DNA of 64,000 nucleotides from Roridomyces roridus (taxonomy: Eukaryota > Basidiomycota > Agaricomycetes > Agaricales > Mycenaceae). Within the stretch, counting starts at the first letter, position 1. Each line of letters starts with the position of its first letter. Position numbers and translations under genes: made by a program. Shown piece by piece: positions 28,815 to 41,135 of the stretch. The notes under the pieces were generated by a model. That model did no database searches. It was given only the letters and a program-made list of their open reading frames with translations, and had not been told where the DNA came from. The stretch lies in contig JARKIF010000016.1 of the NCBI GenBank assembly GCA_029378245.1, forward strand, positions 1-64,000, written 5' to 3'.

Positions 28815-29220
28815 ATGTCGCCTGTTCCGATGACCATGGCACTGGTAGGCGTTCTCTGCCTTGTCGTCAATAGGCTCATGATGGTCACAGAAACCAAGAT
28901 CCATATTCTGGGCGGACGGCCAAGTCAACGTCTTCATAGGCATCGGCGTCGCCAGTTTCATCGGCTTGCTCATCGTCCTCGGGGTCATTTTCCTCCTGGT
29001 CCGCCGCCGTCGTAGGATTGCGGCACAGCGGTTGAACGCGAATGACAAGATCGTCGCTGCGCCCCCTTCGAATCTCGAGGCTGTCCTTGCGAGGAACGAG
29101 AAACTGGAGGCTCAGATAGTCACGTTGCGTGAACGCGTGGAGCAGCTCGAGAGAGAGCAGGGATGCCCTGTGTATGTGAAGGAAGATCCGTTCACGGATC
29201 CCGATAGCAAAGGGAAGTGA
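28815..29220 (+). CDS. Small single-pass membrane protein with coiled coil, 119 aa
   Basis: A 30-nt first exon (28,815-28,844) is joined over a 46-nt intron (GTAGGC to GTCACAG) to 28,891-29,220, giving a continuous 119-codon frame. Residues about 20-45 form a Gly/Ile/Leu/Val membrane helix (G-I-G-V-A-S-F-I-G-L-L-I-V-L-G-V-I-F-L-L) followed by V-R-R-R-R-R, a strong positive stop-transfer. After that comes a heptad stretch (L-E-A-Q-I-V-T-L-R-E-R-V-E-Q-L-E-R-E). This predicts the C-terminus in the cytosol. Upstream exons coding an extracellular domain cannot be excluded. Function unknown. Confidence 0.62.
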
Positions 29221-29792
29221 TACGTTTGACGACCAGATGCATCTACGGATGGAGGTGAGTGCTATATACACTTGCCAGTGTACCCAACTCAACGTTCAAC
29301 GATCAGGAACCTTTTACCTCGTCGTAGGTTACCAAGACCGCAGTAACTGTAATGAACTTTCAATGAACTTTGAGAATCACTTTCCACATGCGACGTTGAC
29401 TGCTTCCCAACCTGATTCCTTTCGTCTCTCTGGCCTTGCTCCTGAAAATTCCGCGCATATTTACAAGTACCTTTCACACGCGTACGATACGGACCTGGGC
29501 GAATGCCATCAACTCCGCGGCTGCATGCGATATAATGCGTACTCCACCGTGCGACTGGCGATCCGCGTCAATCATTTATTCAATTTTACAAGCCATCTTT
29601 CGGTTGCAAGCCGTCATCACAGCTGGAGCCTAAAAACATGCTAGTTTGAACTTGGATCTGCGGTCGGGCCGACTGCGAAGAAGAAAATCTTATATCAAGA
29701 GTTCAACGATCTTGTAGTGATCAAGGTATACATCACACTGTGTTACATACGATAATGTACATTCTGGGGCCCCGCTCTTCCCTCGCAGCCTC

Positions 29793-30316
29793 TCATCGGA
29801 AAGCGACCTTGAAATCCTCGCGACCCCGCATCTCGGCGATCATATCCTGGAAGAAGACATCCCCCGCATCCGCCGAGGCCTGGAACTTGGGCAACATGGA
29901 GCGCATCCATTCCGCATCTTTTCCAGCCTCCGGAGCCATGAACCCCTGCTCGTAAGCAGCCGTCATTGATCCGTGCACAATAGCCGCCGTGAAGTGGGCC
30001 TTTGGGTCGTTCTGCACTGTGTCCTCGCCGACGCAGGCGCCCCATGCGCTCTCGACCTGGCGGCAGACCTCCTCCCATTGCGAATGCGACCGCGAGGGAC
30101 CGGCGCGGACGTAGGCTTGGATGACGTTGGTTTTGCCCCGAATGCTACTTGCCGCCCATGTAGTGGTCGATGTCCGGAGCTCGGGATGAAGCGGACGTTG
30201 ACGAAGACGGCGGGGACGATGAACATTTTGGTGTGGATGGCCGTAATGCGCTGTGCGAGGTCGGCGCGCTGGTCCTCGGTGAGAGGGTAGCTGTGTTGCA
30301 CTTCGTACATAGGCAT
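29793..30316 (-). pseudogene. Tautomerase_3 (cis-CaaD-like) gene with frame breaks
   Basis: It begins M-P-M-Y-E-V-Q-H-S-Y-P-L-T, with the N-terminal Pro used as catalytic base in the tautomerase superfamily. It is collinear with the intact gene at 60,285. The frame is lost after V-R-F near 30,175. The conserved H-Y-M-G-G-K block is in a second frame (about 30,150-30,165), and the rest, from G-K-T-N-V-I-Q to F-F-Q-D-M-I-A-E-M-R-G-R-E-D-F, is in a third frame ending at 29,793. No intron of realistic size explains this without removing conserved residues. The change is recent, since all three parts are well conserved; two sequencing errors would be an alternative. Confidence 0.72.
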
Positions 30317-31864
30317 GGTGGATAAGATACAAATCGAGTTGGTTACCCTGGCTTTTTATACTCTTCACAGGCTGACGGCAGAGAGGCTCCAAATTGAACC
30401 GGTACCCGGCCGCGTTTACTTTTTTTGATTCGAGAAGCCCTGGCAAATCTTGCCGATTCAATACATTTGTCGCATCCCTACCTTCGGAAAGGTGACCAGC
30501 TCAAGTATTGGAACAGACAGACCTGGAAAAAAATCGCCAACGAGTGGAAACTATTCTGTGTCTCCACTACCCGTTCCTTGGTCGTCGGAGCTCGGGAGAA
30601 ATGCACAACGAAGGGTGTATGGGTGGTATCCCATTCCATTTGATACGCGGCCATCTAAAATGGCGCAAGAAGCGGTATCAAGTTCCGTATCAAGGAAGAG
30701 ATGCGTCTGCGTATGTTCAACCATCATGCCGAAGGCGGCGGCAAGTTTGATCACCTCCCATGTGAGTTCAAGAACCCAATTTTGAGAAGACAATCCGGAT
30801 CTCCACGAGTTTCTCACCAAAGATTAACACTGTTGTCGCCAAGGCCTATGTAAGGTTGAGAGGTTGCCAATGTCAGGAATTCGGTCCCGGGTATGGGTAG
30901 ATAAAGGAACATAGATCTCTGCGCCAATGCGCATACTAGCACCGGCTTTTCAACAATAGCTAATACTATCAGCCCCAGATAATCATAATGAAAATCCAGA
31001 GTCATCTAGATTTTCCACTCGGAGTGTGCCGAACGAACCCATTCAAAGCTTTTGTTGCTCTCAATGTTCTCGGTTCGATTGTTGGTGTTCGAAATAAATG
31101 TCAGACCAACGTGGTCGCACTCTCTCCAGTAAATATAGCTTCATCCAGAGGTTTAAACCTGCATTACAATCGGGCCCTTGATAACCATTCCATTTTTCTC
31201 GGCGACACGCAGACCCCCATTTCTTCCTCGTCCGACATCGGATTTCGGATTGGAAGGACATGGACTGATGCCAATAAATACACCCGACTCTCTGCATGTT
31301 GCACTGCCAGCTCCGAGTAATCGTGTGGGATGTCAACGCGGTTCGAAGATGCGGTTTGTTGCGGGAAAATCGGCAAGACACACAAGCCGCTCGACCCCGC
31401 TCAAGCCTGATTTGGGTTACCGCCGAGCACGCGGCGATCAAATGTTGGTGTAATCACGCGCTAGCGCTTCGTCCACTCACTCATCTCAGTGTTCGTTCAA
31501 CTTCTCTCTTCTTCGCTGCCGCGGGGACACGGCGAAGAATCACCTTCCGAATGATCGTTGCGGAGTCGGCACCGACGACTAACGGCGGTGCATGACGGTG
31601 AAACACCATCGCAAACGTTTTCCACATGATGTAGCATCACAGGTCTTCCTCCCTCACAAAGCCTCGGACTGAGTTATCCTGGCCTTGTTCAAGCCGAGGC
31701 GAAGGCCTTGTTTCATTCAAATTTAGCATCTTGTCCCTTCTAGACGGCGGTCTTAGGCCTGGGGAGAACAGGACCGAGAGATGGAACTCCCGAGGTTGTC
31801 ACTAGTGACATGCGGTATATAAAGCCCTTCAAAATTTCAAAATCGTTGTCCAGTTCCACGCGTT
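30317..31864. other. Intergenic region
   Basis: 1.5 kb with no supported gene. A TATATAAA-like sequence at 31,814-31,821 lies about 45 bp before the following GMC gene and is its probable TATA box. Confidence 0.5.
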
Positions 31865-34252
31865 ATGCCCCCTTCCTTAATATCCTTGACTCTCCTCGCC
31901 ATCGCTTCGGCGGCGGCTGCTGGACCCAACCTCGAAAAGCGTGTCTCGGGGGTCACCACCTCCTCGAACGGCATAAATGGCAGCACATTCGACTACATTG
32001 TCGTCGGCGGAGGTCTTGCTGGTGCGCATTCTTCATTTGCTTTCGTATTCAAGACCCTGACCTTTTATCTGTCGCCAGGAATGACCGTCGCCTCAAGGCT
32101 GTCGGAGGACCCCGATATCACTGTCCTGCTCATCGAGGCGGGCGAAGACGACCGCACGAACCCTGAAATTTACGACATTTACGAGTACAGTCAAGCGTTT
32201 GACACCTCGATGAATTGGGCTTGGCCGACGAAGGAAGGGAAGACGATTAACGGGTGGGTCCATTCAGTAGTACGGCAATGTCCTTCTGACATTCATCCAT
32301 AGCGGAAAGACGCTGGGTGAGCCCTGACTTTCTTTTCCATCTTTTTTTTCTGGAATTTTTCTCAGGTGGAAGTTCGGTGAGTGATTTTTGTATCGTTCAG
32401 CAGACCGTGACTGAAGACCATACCAGTCAATAAACGGTGCTCATTGGACCCGCGGATTGAACGCACAATACGACGCCTGGTCCACTTTGCTCGAGGATGA
32501 TGAGGCAAGTGTCGGTTGGAACTGGGATGGCATGTTCGAATACATGAAAAAGGTGTGTTGGTCCACTTCAATTCTCAGTCAAGCTTATACTCTTCAGGCC
32601 GAGACTTTTTCTGCTCCTAATTCTCAACAGGCTGCCAAAGGCGCCCAGTCCATCGCATCGTATCACGGAACCAGTGGGCCGGTTCAAGTAACTTACCCCG
32701 ATCTGATGTACGGCGGCCCACAACAATCTGCCTTTGTCAACACCATCGTCAATCTCACCGGAATCAGCCATTTCAAGGACCTCAACGGCGGCACGCCGAA
32801 TTGCGTTTCGATTACCCCGCTTGTACGTTTCCTTGTTCTGCTCTAGTCTGCAACTACCTCTAACCCGACAAACCCGTAGAGCCTTGACTGGCATCGAGAC
32901 GATCACCGTTCTTCCTCCGTCGAGGCGTACCTTACCCCAGTTGAGACCGAACGTACTAACTGGGTCACATTGGCACGTCATATCGTGAGTTCTCCGCTGA
33001 ATCCCACCCAAACATCGCTTACAAACGTTGAACCAAGGTCACCAAGATCCAATGGTCCAATCCCGGAAGCGTTCCCCTCAAAGCTTCCGGTGTCGAATAC
33101 GCGTACTGGACCAACAGCACGACGCGCTACACCGCTCACGCGCGCAGGGAAGTCATCGTCGCCGCTGGCGCCATCCAAACCCCCGCTATCCTCCAACTTT
33201 CCGGCATCGGCGACTCTGCCGTCCTCGGACCTCTTGGTATCACCACGCAAATCGACCTCAAGACCGTCGGCCGCAACCTGCAGGAGCAGACGATGAACTC
33301 ACTCGGCGCCTGGGGGGAATTTTGATTATGGCGGAAGTGGTCCTTCGGATGCGATCGCGTACCCGAATATCTACCAGCTGTTCGGGTCGCAGGCGAGTAC
33401 CAAGGTTGCGCAGATTCAGGGGAATTTGTCCAACTGGGCGGCGTCGCAAGCGGGTTCGGCGCTTTCCGGCTGACGCGTTGGAGCAAATTTATCAGGTTCA
33501 GGCGGATCTTATTATCAATCAGAATGGTAGGTTCGATATCTTGTTCAACGAGATTTACCTAATTGGTGTTTCAGCGCCGGTGGCCGAACTGTTCTACGAC
33601 ACTGGATTCCCAGAGTGCGGTTCTCGCCTTTTCTTCGGTTTTTCGCTAAGTATGTTTCTAGTGACATTGGTATCGACCTGTGGGGACTTCTTGTCTGGTC
33701 CAGGGGGAATGTGGAAATCCACGTACGTGGTTTCAAAGTTGAAGCTCTTCCAGTATTGACATACAACCTACAGTCCACGGACCCTTTCACATACCCCAAT
33801 ATCCAAGTCAACTATTTCAGCGTACCGATGGATCTCGACATCCAGGTTGCAGCCACGCGCTTGGCTCGTAGGATTATCAGCAGCCCGCCTCTCAGGTTTG
33901 TATTCCTCGAATTCAATGCAGTTTACATAATTAATCGCTCAACAGCTCGCTCTCCACTGGGGAAACTATCCCGGGCAGCGCCGTACCCGACAACTCGCAG
34001 CGCGGTACGGACGCGGCCTGGCAAAAATGGATCAAGAACGGCTTCGCATCTGTTCACCACCCGATCGGGACGGCGGCGATGATGCGACGGGATCTTGGCG
34101 GCGTCGTGGACGCGCAGCTGACGATTTACGACACGGCGAATGTGAGGGTCGTCGATGCATCGGTGGTACCGCTTCAACTTAGCGCGCACTTGAGCTCGAC
34201 GTTGTATGGTGTTGCGGAGAAGGCGGCGGACTTGATCAAGGCGGCGCAATAG
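31865..34252 (+). pseudogene. Secreted GMC oxidoreductase (AA3 type) with one apparent frameshift
   Basis: A many-exon gene starting with a signal peptide (M-P-P-S-L-I-S-L-T-L-L-A-I-A-S-A-A-A-A), then Y-I-V-V-G-G-G-L-A-G, L-L-I-E-A-G and, over several short introns, G-S-S-I-N-G-A-H-W-T-R-G. It continues with E-V-I-V-A-A-G-A-I-Q-T-P-A-I-L-Q-L-S-G-I-G. The end has H-H-P-I-G-T-A-A-M (catalytic His) and S-A-H-L-S-S-T-L-Y-G-V-A-E-K-A-A-D. The family oxidises alcohols or sugars extracellularly with FAD and can supply H2O2. At about 33,310-33,317 one extra G in a G-run shifts the frame to a TGA (33,324); removing one base restores the conserved N-F-D-Y-G-G-S-G stretch. All other parts look functional, so it is either a very young pseudogene or a base-calling error. 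Confidence 0.75.
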
Positions 34253-34977
34253 AGTTTTTTGATTCGAGGACAGTTTACTGACGCGAACGGACGGACTTTG
34301 GTAGATTACAAGTGTAATATACAGCCGAGTAATGCATACACCTTTTGCCGATGACCCGGTCATTGATCCAGTGTGGTGAAATGACGGACACCAACGCTTT
34401 CTGACTTCTACTCTCATCACCACGGACTTGAACCGCCGTTTCACAACACCCGATCTCTTGAACGGATCTTTGCCTTGAAACATCGGATCTGATGTAAAGA
34501 TGTCGGCCACTGGATTGTCCAACTAAATTTGTTAAAAGGCTATGACCGGCTTCTCGAGCTCCTCGTCTCACTTGACGCAGACAGACGCCCACTTTCTCGT
34601 CCGACGTCGTGTGGTGTCACAAATCTCATGCGTGCGACGCCGTCTCGCTCAAGGTTCAAGAATCACCTCAGTTAAAACCACTGTTCCCGAAAGTCACCTT
34701 GTGTCGACCTTGTGCTTATCTCGAATTCCCTTCCATCCTGTGCGTTTAATTTCTGTTCGAACTTTGTTCCGAACAATTCTACATGTTGTGGCTGCCCATC
34801 GCATCTGCTGTCTTGTCCTTGCAGTGCCGCATCTGAATGATATCAGCCCTCTCACGCTGCGGGTTTTCATCACGTTGATCATTCTCATATCGGGTTATTT
34901 CCAGGCTTCCCGGATTACGGCCGGGCCTCTTCCCTCTTGCTTTCATCACCTCCACCGTCCCACCCCGAGGCGCAGTC
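34253..34977. other. Intergenic region
   Basis: 725 bp between the GMC gene and the kelch/BTB gene. It contains CT/TC-rich stretches and no supported gene. Confidence 0.45.
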
Positions 34978-37509
34978 ATGCATCGCTCACCGTCGGAAAT
35001 GGTCATACAACAGCGGGAAACTATCGGCGAGGTGCCCCCACAGCTAGAGGTGCGTCTACCGGGAAAATATTCAAATTATGCCGCTGATCGAGGCTCAGGG
35101 CGCGTCAACGACGTTGACCGGCTCCAAGTTGTATATGTTCGTGAGTATACAACTATCTGGACATTCCCTGTTCTTTATGGTATCGTAGGGCGGCTCCTTG
35201 GCTTCTGCATCCGAGCCAAGGCTCCTGTCGACTTTGTTCGAACTGGACCTTGACATCTGCAAGTGGGAGAGAATAAAACCTAGTGAGGGAGAGTTCGTCC
35301 AACTTCCCGAGGCACGATACTTCCACACGACCGATATCTGTGCGTAATTGCATTCATTTGCGTCTTTACCCTGGCGATATATTTACTTACTGCAACAGGG
35401 AGAAACTACCTAGTGGTATTCGGTGGCCTGGGCGACCGCGGGGTTAGCACCAGACCCGATCGTCTGCGGGTCCTGAACGACGTACGGCTCTTTGATCTGT
35501 CGACGCGACATTGGTTGCCTCCAATAACACACAATTCAATTCCGTCGCCCGGTAGCACCGACACACCACGTCCTCGTTACGCACACCTCTCGTGCGTGAC
35601 CTCGGATTATCTCGTCATAATCGGAGGCAAGGACTTTTTCGAAGAGGGGTTGGACGACATTTGCGTATATGACCTCGTCAAGCAGGAGTGGATACGAACA
35701 CACCCTTGTGTGCCGCCACTCGACACGAATCATGCCTTTGCCGGTACATCCCTCTGGCATGTTCGAAGGGAGTCGGTCGGCCCGGCACACCTTCCACCCC
35801 TTCCATATTCCGATCCAACGACAACGGAACATCCCCACGACATTTACTTGTACAATGTACGGCCATCGTGTTCATCGTTGCAAAGATAATTGAACCATGA
35901 CAGGGCGAGCCTCGGAAACTGGATATATTCTCCCCTTCTTCAACCGGCGAAATACAACCAAAAGACCCCGCGCCTGGCCAACCCCCCGGCCTCCGATGTC
36001 CCAGCGGTGGCATCTTGGGCAACACGCTCATCATATCCGGCAACTCCAACGACCACTGCAAACTCTGGGCCTATGATCTCGTTCACAAAACGTGGTCGCA
36101 TCTTGACACGGGCGATTTTCTCTCTGGCAGCAACGGGCCCTGGGCAAAGGGGTACCTGTGGCACGCACAGAATAAATTCATCCTCTTCAAAGGCGCCTCA
36201 TCGGATGGCCCGCTCAACCCCAACTGCAAAGTCATCACGTTTGTCGATCTGGAGGCGTTGGGTATTTACCAGCCGCCGACCCGCGAGTTGACCTTCGTCG
36301 AAGAGAAGAGAAGACTGGAGGCGCTGGGCACCGGGGAGATGGACTTTGAGTTCATCTGCGATGACGGACGAAAGATTCCTTGTTCCAAGAAGGTTGTCCT
36401 CGAGCGCTGGCCGTGGTTCAAGGAGCAGTTGGAAGTCTCCAGCGGATCAACGACAACAAAGCAGTACACGATGACGAAAACCAGCTGCTCCCTGGCATAC
36501 TCCTACCCCGTTACGATGGCGCTCCTTCAATACTTTACACTCTCACCCTAGGAACGTCCCTCCAACGTGCACCAGCCGTCTTGAGTCATCTGCTGCTCAT
36601 CTCCAGTGCAGACGCAAATCATCCAGAAAGTCATGGGGGGATAGCCCATCTCCAGTCGCTCGTAAAACACGCGATGCATCTGGCGCTTTCGGAGAGTGCG
36701 GTCACGGCGGCAGGAGTGTACGAGATCTCTGCTTCGTGTGGAGGGTGTCGCAGTTTGCAGATTCGGTGAGTCCCTTGTGTTTGGTTCAAGTTGTAATATT
36801 GACGATCCACTTTTTAGGGCCTTCAGGATTTCTAGAGTAAGTGAACGCGTTTCCCTGCGAATTCATTTACCAATCTGGGTAGGAGAACAAAAAGAAGAAA
36901 TCAAGGTCGAAATCACCTGCCGCCGGTATTCGTGGTCGGGCACGCTCAAATTCAGAAGGAAGTGTGCTGGTAGGGAACATACGTAGACCGCCACTGCCGA
37001 CGCGAGTGACAGAGCCGTCATTGAAGGCTCTCCAAGAGGACGACTCGGGTCTGCCGTCGAGTGCATTCACCCGACCTCTCGCAGCACCCAAAGGGCGGCG
37101 ACCACTTCCTGCTGTTCGTCCTTCGATCGAAGTTCCGCCAACTGTACCCAGAGCATCGCCTCCACGAGACTCCCCCAGTGGAGCCGCGTTGAAGAAGAAA
37201 TACCCAGACGTTCCTCCATTACCGGTCTCGGACTCTTCTACGGCCCAACAGCAGAGGAAACGATCACAGTCGGTCGGTTCGCGTATTCCACGACCTTCAT
37301 CGCGGAACGAGGGTGGTACTGGTACACGATCATTTCGCGTCGTGTCCCCTCGCGTCGGCGCGACAACGCCGCCACCGCCGGCGATAACGGTGACTATTGC
37401 GTCACCCAAGTTGTCTCCCCGTTCGCCAAGGGTGAGTCAAGTGGAGGGTCCAAGAGAGAGAAAGAAGTCACACAATCGAGTTAATTCGATAACTGGAGGC
37501 AGGATGTGA
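34978..37509 (+). CDS. Kelch-repeat and BTB-domain protein, multi-exon
   Basis: Exon 1 is 34,978-35,049, exon 2 is 35,099-35,140 and exon 3 starts at 35,189; more exons follow. Kelch-type blades are visible: G-A-S-T-T-L-T-G-S-K-L-Y-M-F-G-G, N-Y-L-V-V-F-G-G-L-G-D-R-G, S-D-Y-L-V-I-I-G-G-K-D-F-F and N-T-L-I-I-S-G-N-S-N-D-H. A BTB-type stretch begins F-I-C-D-D-G-R-K-I-P-C-S-K near 36,350. The C-terminal 180 residues are basic and Pro/Ser-rich. This layout is common in Agaricomycetes and may link substrates to cullin-3 ligases or to cell-polarity scaffolds. Exon borders between 35,870 and 36,870 are not settled. Confidence 0.78.
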
Positions 37510-37684
37510 ATGTATTCATAGCAGAGTGGGCATTTCATTTTGAAGCATCTAGCCAAATTATCGCGCGGGCATGCTAGCTAGCGGTCGTAGTATAGAATGA
37601 TATGGGTCGTTTTCGCGACGGCGTCGAGTGCTGGATTCTGTCTCAGAACTCGGGCCAGGGAAGGAAGAGAAGGGGACACACCGT

Positions 37685-37918
37685 TTAAGCTGGCACCATA
37701 AGCTCTCCCCATGTCCTGACTGCGACTATCCCGCCAATGAAGACGCTGACCCCGGTGAGCAAGCTCAGGTTTCCGGGCAGCTTGTCACGCGCAAAGATTT
37801 CGTTTTGGAGGAAGCGGCCAAAGGCGGAGGTGTTTCCGTCATCGAGGGTGCGGCCGTGTGTGGGGCGCTGGGCGACGTAGGCAGGGCCAGAGTTGGGTGG
37901 GGCTGAGCGACGGGCCAT
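37685..37918 (-). CDS. Small tail-anchored membrane protein, TOM6-like, 77 aa
   Basis: A single short exon. The basic/polar N-terminus (M-A-R-R-S-A-P-P-N-S-G-P) is followed near the C-terminus by a hydrophobic helix (L-S-L-L-T-G-V-S-V-F-I-G-G-I-V-A-V) and ends W-G-E-L-M-V-P-A. The size and the short end after the helix (x-W/F-x-E-x-x-x-P-A) resemble fungal TOM6, a small subunit of the mitochondrial outer-membrane translocase. The Met at 37,918 is preferred over one five codons upstream. The family assignment rests on pattern alone. Confidence 0.5.
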   Translation of the reverse strand: MARRSAPPNSGPAYVAQRPTHGRTLDDGNTSAFGRFLQNEIFARDKLPGNLSLLTGVSVFIGGIVAVRTWGELMVPA

Positions 37919-39343
37919 GACGGGGAGATGCAAAAAGCGTGACTGTCACACCTGCCATTTCGAGCTCTCTTGTGACTCCTACATGACGACACGTGCTCTC
38001 TCAGTTCTAACTTCTCCCTCCATCTCTGCGCAATTGTTTTTTAAAGATGAAGAGGAACACAGCCAATTTCATCGCTCATCAAGTAAACTGATCGCTTCAA
38101 TGAACGATTGGCTCGGTGTACCTCTGTGGCAGTCTCCCTGAATAGTCGGACGGTCCGAGTCCGACCTTGCGCGGTTGAACTGACGAGATCTCTCGAATCA
38201 GGACTTGAAGTTCTCGTCTCACTGTGCGGACAGACTTCCTGGAAGCTTACATTCTTCGTATCAATCTGCCTTTGGTCAATCTTCACGGAAGCAAACGCTC
38301 TGGGATCGTGATTTATCACAACTGTTCGTTCCACCAGAAAACCAGAAAACGAGCGATATTTTCGTCATTTTCCCTGTCACCGTCTTTTCATAGGTGGACC
38401 CACGAGGGATCCGGGAACGCGTCGGTTATTCGTCGCCGCCGGCCAAGTCTGCTGCGCCGCCAATGTCCAATGCCTGTCCCTCGCATATTCCGGGATCGCA
38501 ATTTTGGAACTCCCCTGCTCCGAGTACCACACACAGAAGCGCAGTCTCACTCTCATGTGAATGTCAGGCGGTTTGAGCCATCGAGGCACTGGCGAAGCTT
38601 TTTAGGCGCAGTGTTTTCGTGTACAGGGAAGTCACCCCAGGCAAATGCCGACCAAGAGAGTTTTTGCATCCCCAATCATGGACTTTCTTCCAATTCTCAG
38701 TTACTCTCGAGTTTTCTGGTTCTATTCCAGTTCTGACAGAATGCCACAAAAGAGCACAGGGAAAGTCTTTCGGAAAACCGCGGTGACAAAGAAAGCAAGT
38801 CGAAAGACTATATTGGTCGCCAGCCAACGTGCGGTCCCCGTTCCTCCAAGTGGGCGCACCGAGGCCATTCTGTCGGTCGGGGTCACAAAGTTCTGGAACA
38901 CACTTCTCAAACTTCACAATGTAGGCCGTCTTGTCCTCGGGAGTCGTCCCGGGGAACCTTAATCCGCAGCGCACAACTGGCCAGGTTTCGCACCGAGACC
39001 CGGCGACCGAGCTTTCCGGCTTGACAAAAGAAGAGCCAGTAGTGGATACCTTGAATGTTGGTCCTGGCTTCTTAGCATTAGCGACTTTGAACAAATAAAT
39101 GCCTTCGGCATCTCGCTGCGCATGCTGTAAGAAAAAAGCGATCGAGCGGTCCTCTATGGCCTCAAACAGGTAGTCCCACCCACATTACGAGTACGAGTTC
39201 AGTGGGGACTTGGACAACCGGTTCTTATGCCCAGTTTGGTTTATTCTGCAGCTTGTGTGTTCAATCTGCGATGGCTGCGAGTTACTTTCCTCAAGTTGTC
39301 GTCGCAAAAGTGAAGTGTTATAGGATTCTAAACTTGAATACAA
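37919..39343. other. Intergenic region
   Basis: 1.4 kb. A 176-codon minus-strand frame (39,094-38,564) and overlapping plus-strand frames exist, but neither shows a known domain or similarity to anything else in the window. I cannot support a gene. Confidence 0.4.
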
Positions 39344-40487
39344 CTAAAGCTTCCCCTTGATCATGCTCTTGATACCCTCCGGATCCAACACCGCCTTGGG
39401 ATACGGGAACACCAGCGTCCTCAAATGCTCCGACCCACCATCAACCGGAAGAACCTGGCCCGTGATATTCAACGCCGCATCGCTGAATAGAAATACAGCG
39501 GCATTAGCAACGTCGCCGATAACGCCCATGCGACCGCTGGGGTAGAGCATGTCCCGCTGGGCGCGCTCGTCGGCGGTTCCTTTGCTTTCGAGGCGGTCCA
39601 TGCCTTCGGTACCGTGGATGGGTCCGGGGGCGATGACGTTCGAGCGGACACCGTGAGGGCCTTCTTCGACGGCAAGGACGGCAGAGAGAGCGTCGATGCC
39701 GGCTTTGGCGGCGGAGACGTGGGCTTGGTAGGGTGTTCCTGGTGGACGAATTACAAAGATGCTTCGGTCCAGTGAAAATTACGTGCCTCGATAATGAAGC
39801 AGTCGCACTGACGTGAATGTACGCGCCTTTTGCGGCACGAATGTGAGGGAGCGTTGCCTTAATAGTGTTGTATGTGCCGATCTGATGTGGGTGCGGTGAG
39901 TTACCTCTGGCGCAAATAGAGACGCCTTACGGTGTCTATCTCGATAACAGTCCTGAAACCGTTCTCAGAGAGCCCCGAAATGGGGACTAGGAAATTGCCC
40001 GCAGCACCTACATTACAAAGTTTAGCTCCCGCGTACGCGCCGGAAAGCTGTAGACTCACCGCAAATGACGAAGTCAATGCGACCGAATGCCTCAATAGTT
40101 TTCTTCACGGCAGCCGCCAGGGTCTCGGGGTGGCGCACGTCGCCCTGGGCAGCGATGACTTTCCGTCCAGTCGCCTCCGAAAGCTCCTTCGCTGCCTGGG
40201 TCAGTCGGTCGACTCTGTGCACAAGGTGAGGATATGTCCATTACGACGAATAGGAAGCGCACTTGCGGCCGACTATGGTTGCATTGGCTCCATGACGAAG
40301 CTAAGAATAAGAAGAGGTGAGAACGGGAGAGAGTTTCCGGAAAGCATCCACGCACAATGGTCTCTGTCATCCCACGGCAGATGCCAGAGCCTCCACCGGT
40401 GCAGAAGAGCACCTTGCCATTGAAAATTTCCTCCTTGAATACGGAGGTCGAGGGCACGAACGGCACGACGTAGGGAGAGGGCACCAT
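39344..40487 (-). CDS. Peroxisomal 2,4-dienoyl-CoA reductase-like SDR (tandem copy 1)
   Basis: Multi-exon. The start [10 protein letters not shown] is in a CCCACCATGG context. The NADPH motif is [11 protein letters not shown], then A-N-A-T-I-V-G-R-K and G-D-V-R-H-P-E-T-L, followed by the F-V-I-C-G-A-A-G-N-F block. The active-site region is [12 protein letters not shown], with His rather than Tyr before A-A-K as in peroxisomal DECR2/SPS19 types, and the end carries G-Q-V-L-P-V-D-G-G. It would reduce 2,4-dienoyl-CoA esters during beta-oxidation of unsaturated fatty acids. The C-terminus is G-K-L, a weak variant of the S-K-L peroxisomal signal. Exons are split by about five introns. Confidence 0.85.
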
Positions 40488-41135
40488 GGTGGGTGTTGGC
40501 GTGTCGGACAACGGCTACTTTGGTCCCGAGGCCGGATCATTGTCGCTGATATAAGCTTTGCTTTTGATTCACAACCTCCACCTCAGTGTCGCTCTGGCTT
40601 GGTGGTGCGATTCCCGACATCTTGCGGCAACCCTTCTTGTTATCCACATGGATATCCAGGCGATAAATCTTAGAACATCTCAGCAACAACCACGGTACAT
40701 CGCACCGAGCTGCGCTCCTGTCTCCAGGTTCAAACATCCCGAGTTGGATCCACGTCAATCCACTTCGGCGCATGAACTCCAACCTCAATGGCTTTCGGAT
40801 GGAACTCCAGACCATCCCATCATTCAACTTCATCTGTTGCCCCAATACCAGAGTTTCCGCCTTCTCAATCCACGCCGTGCATTCCAACTTGGGTCCATCT
40901 GATTCATGCTGCCGTCGTTTGAGGCGCTTCATCATCTTGAAATCTGTCATTGCGCTCGGTGATCCGCGTGACCGCGTCTGAGCGAAATTCTTGGTGCATC
41001 TTGGTCCGGAGAGCAAGCAAAATTCTTGGAGATGAGACTGACAACCCAGTCCAAGGAGGGCGAGTGTTATGTCTTCTCTGAATATTCGTTCAAGCTGATC
41101 ACCGTGCATTTCCTAGCTCTAACAGTTAAATACAC
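40488..41135. other. Spacer between the tandem SDR genes
   Basis: 648 bp. Overlapping frames on both strands (such as 41,109-40,537 minus) have no recognisable content. It should hold the 3' end of copy 2 and the promoter of copy 1. Confidence 0.5.

Noticed and set aside
36867..37409. 180-codon minus-strand frame
   Set aside because: It is antisense to the Pro/Ser-rich C-terminal exon of the kelch/BTB gene, whose low-complexity codons leave the opposite strand open.
38564..39094. 176-codon minus-strand frame
   Set aside because: No family resemblance and no supporting splice or promoter signs; could be real but I cannot support it.
40537..41109. 190-codon minus-strand frame between the tandem SDR genes
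   Set aside because: Not duplicated with them, no recognisable features, and competing plus-strand frames of similar quality exist.
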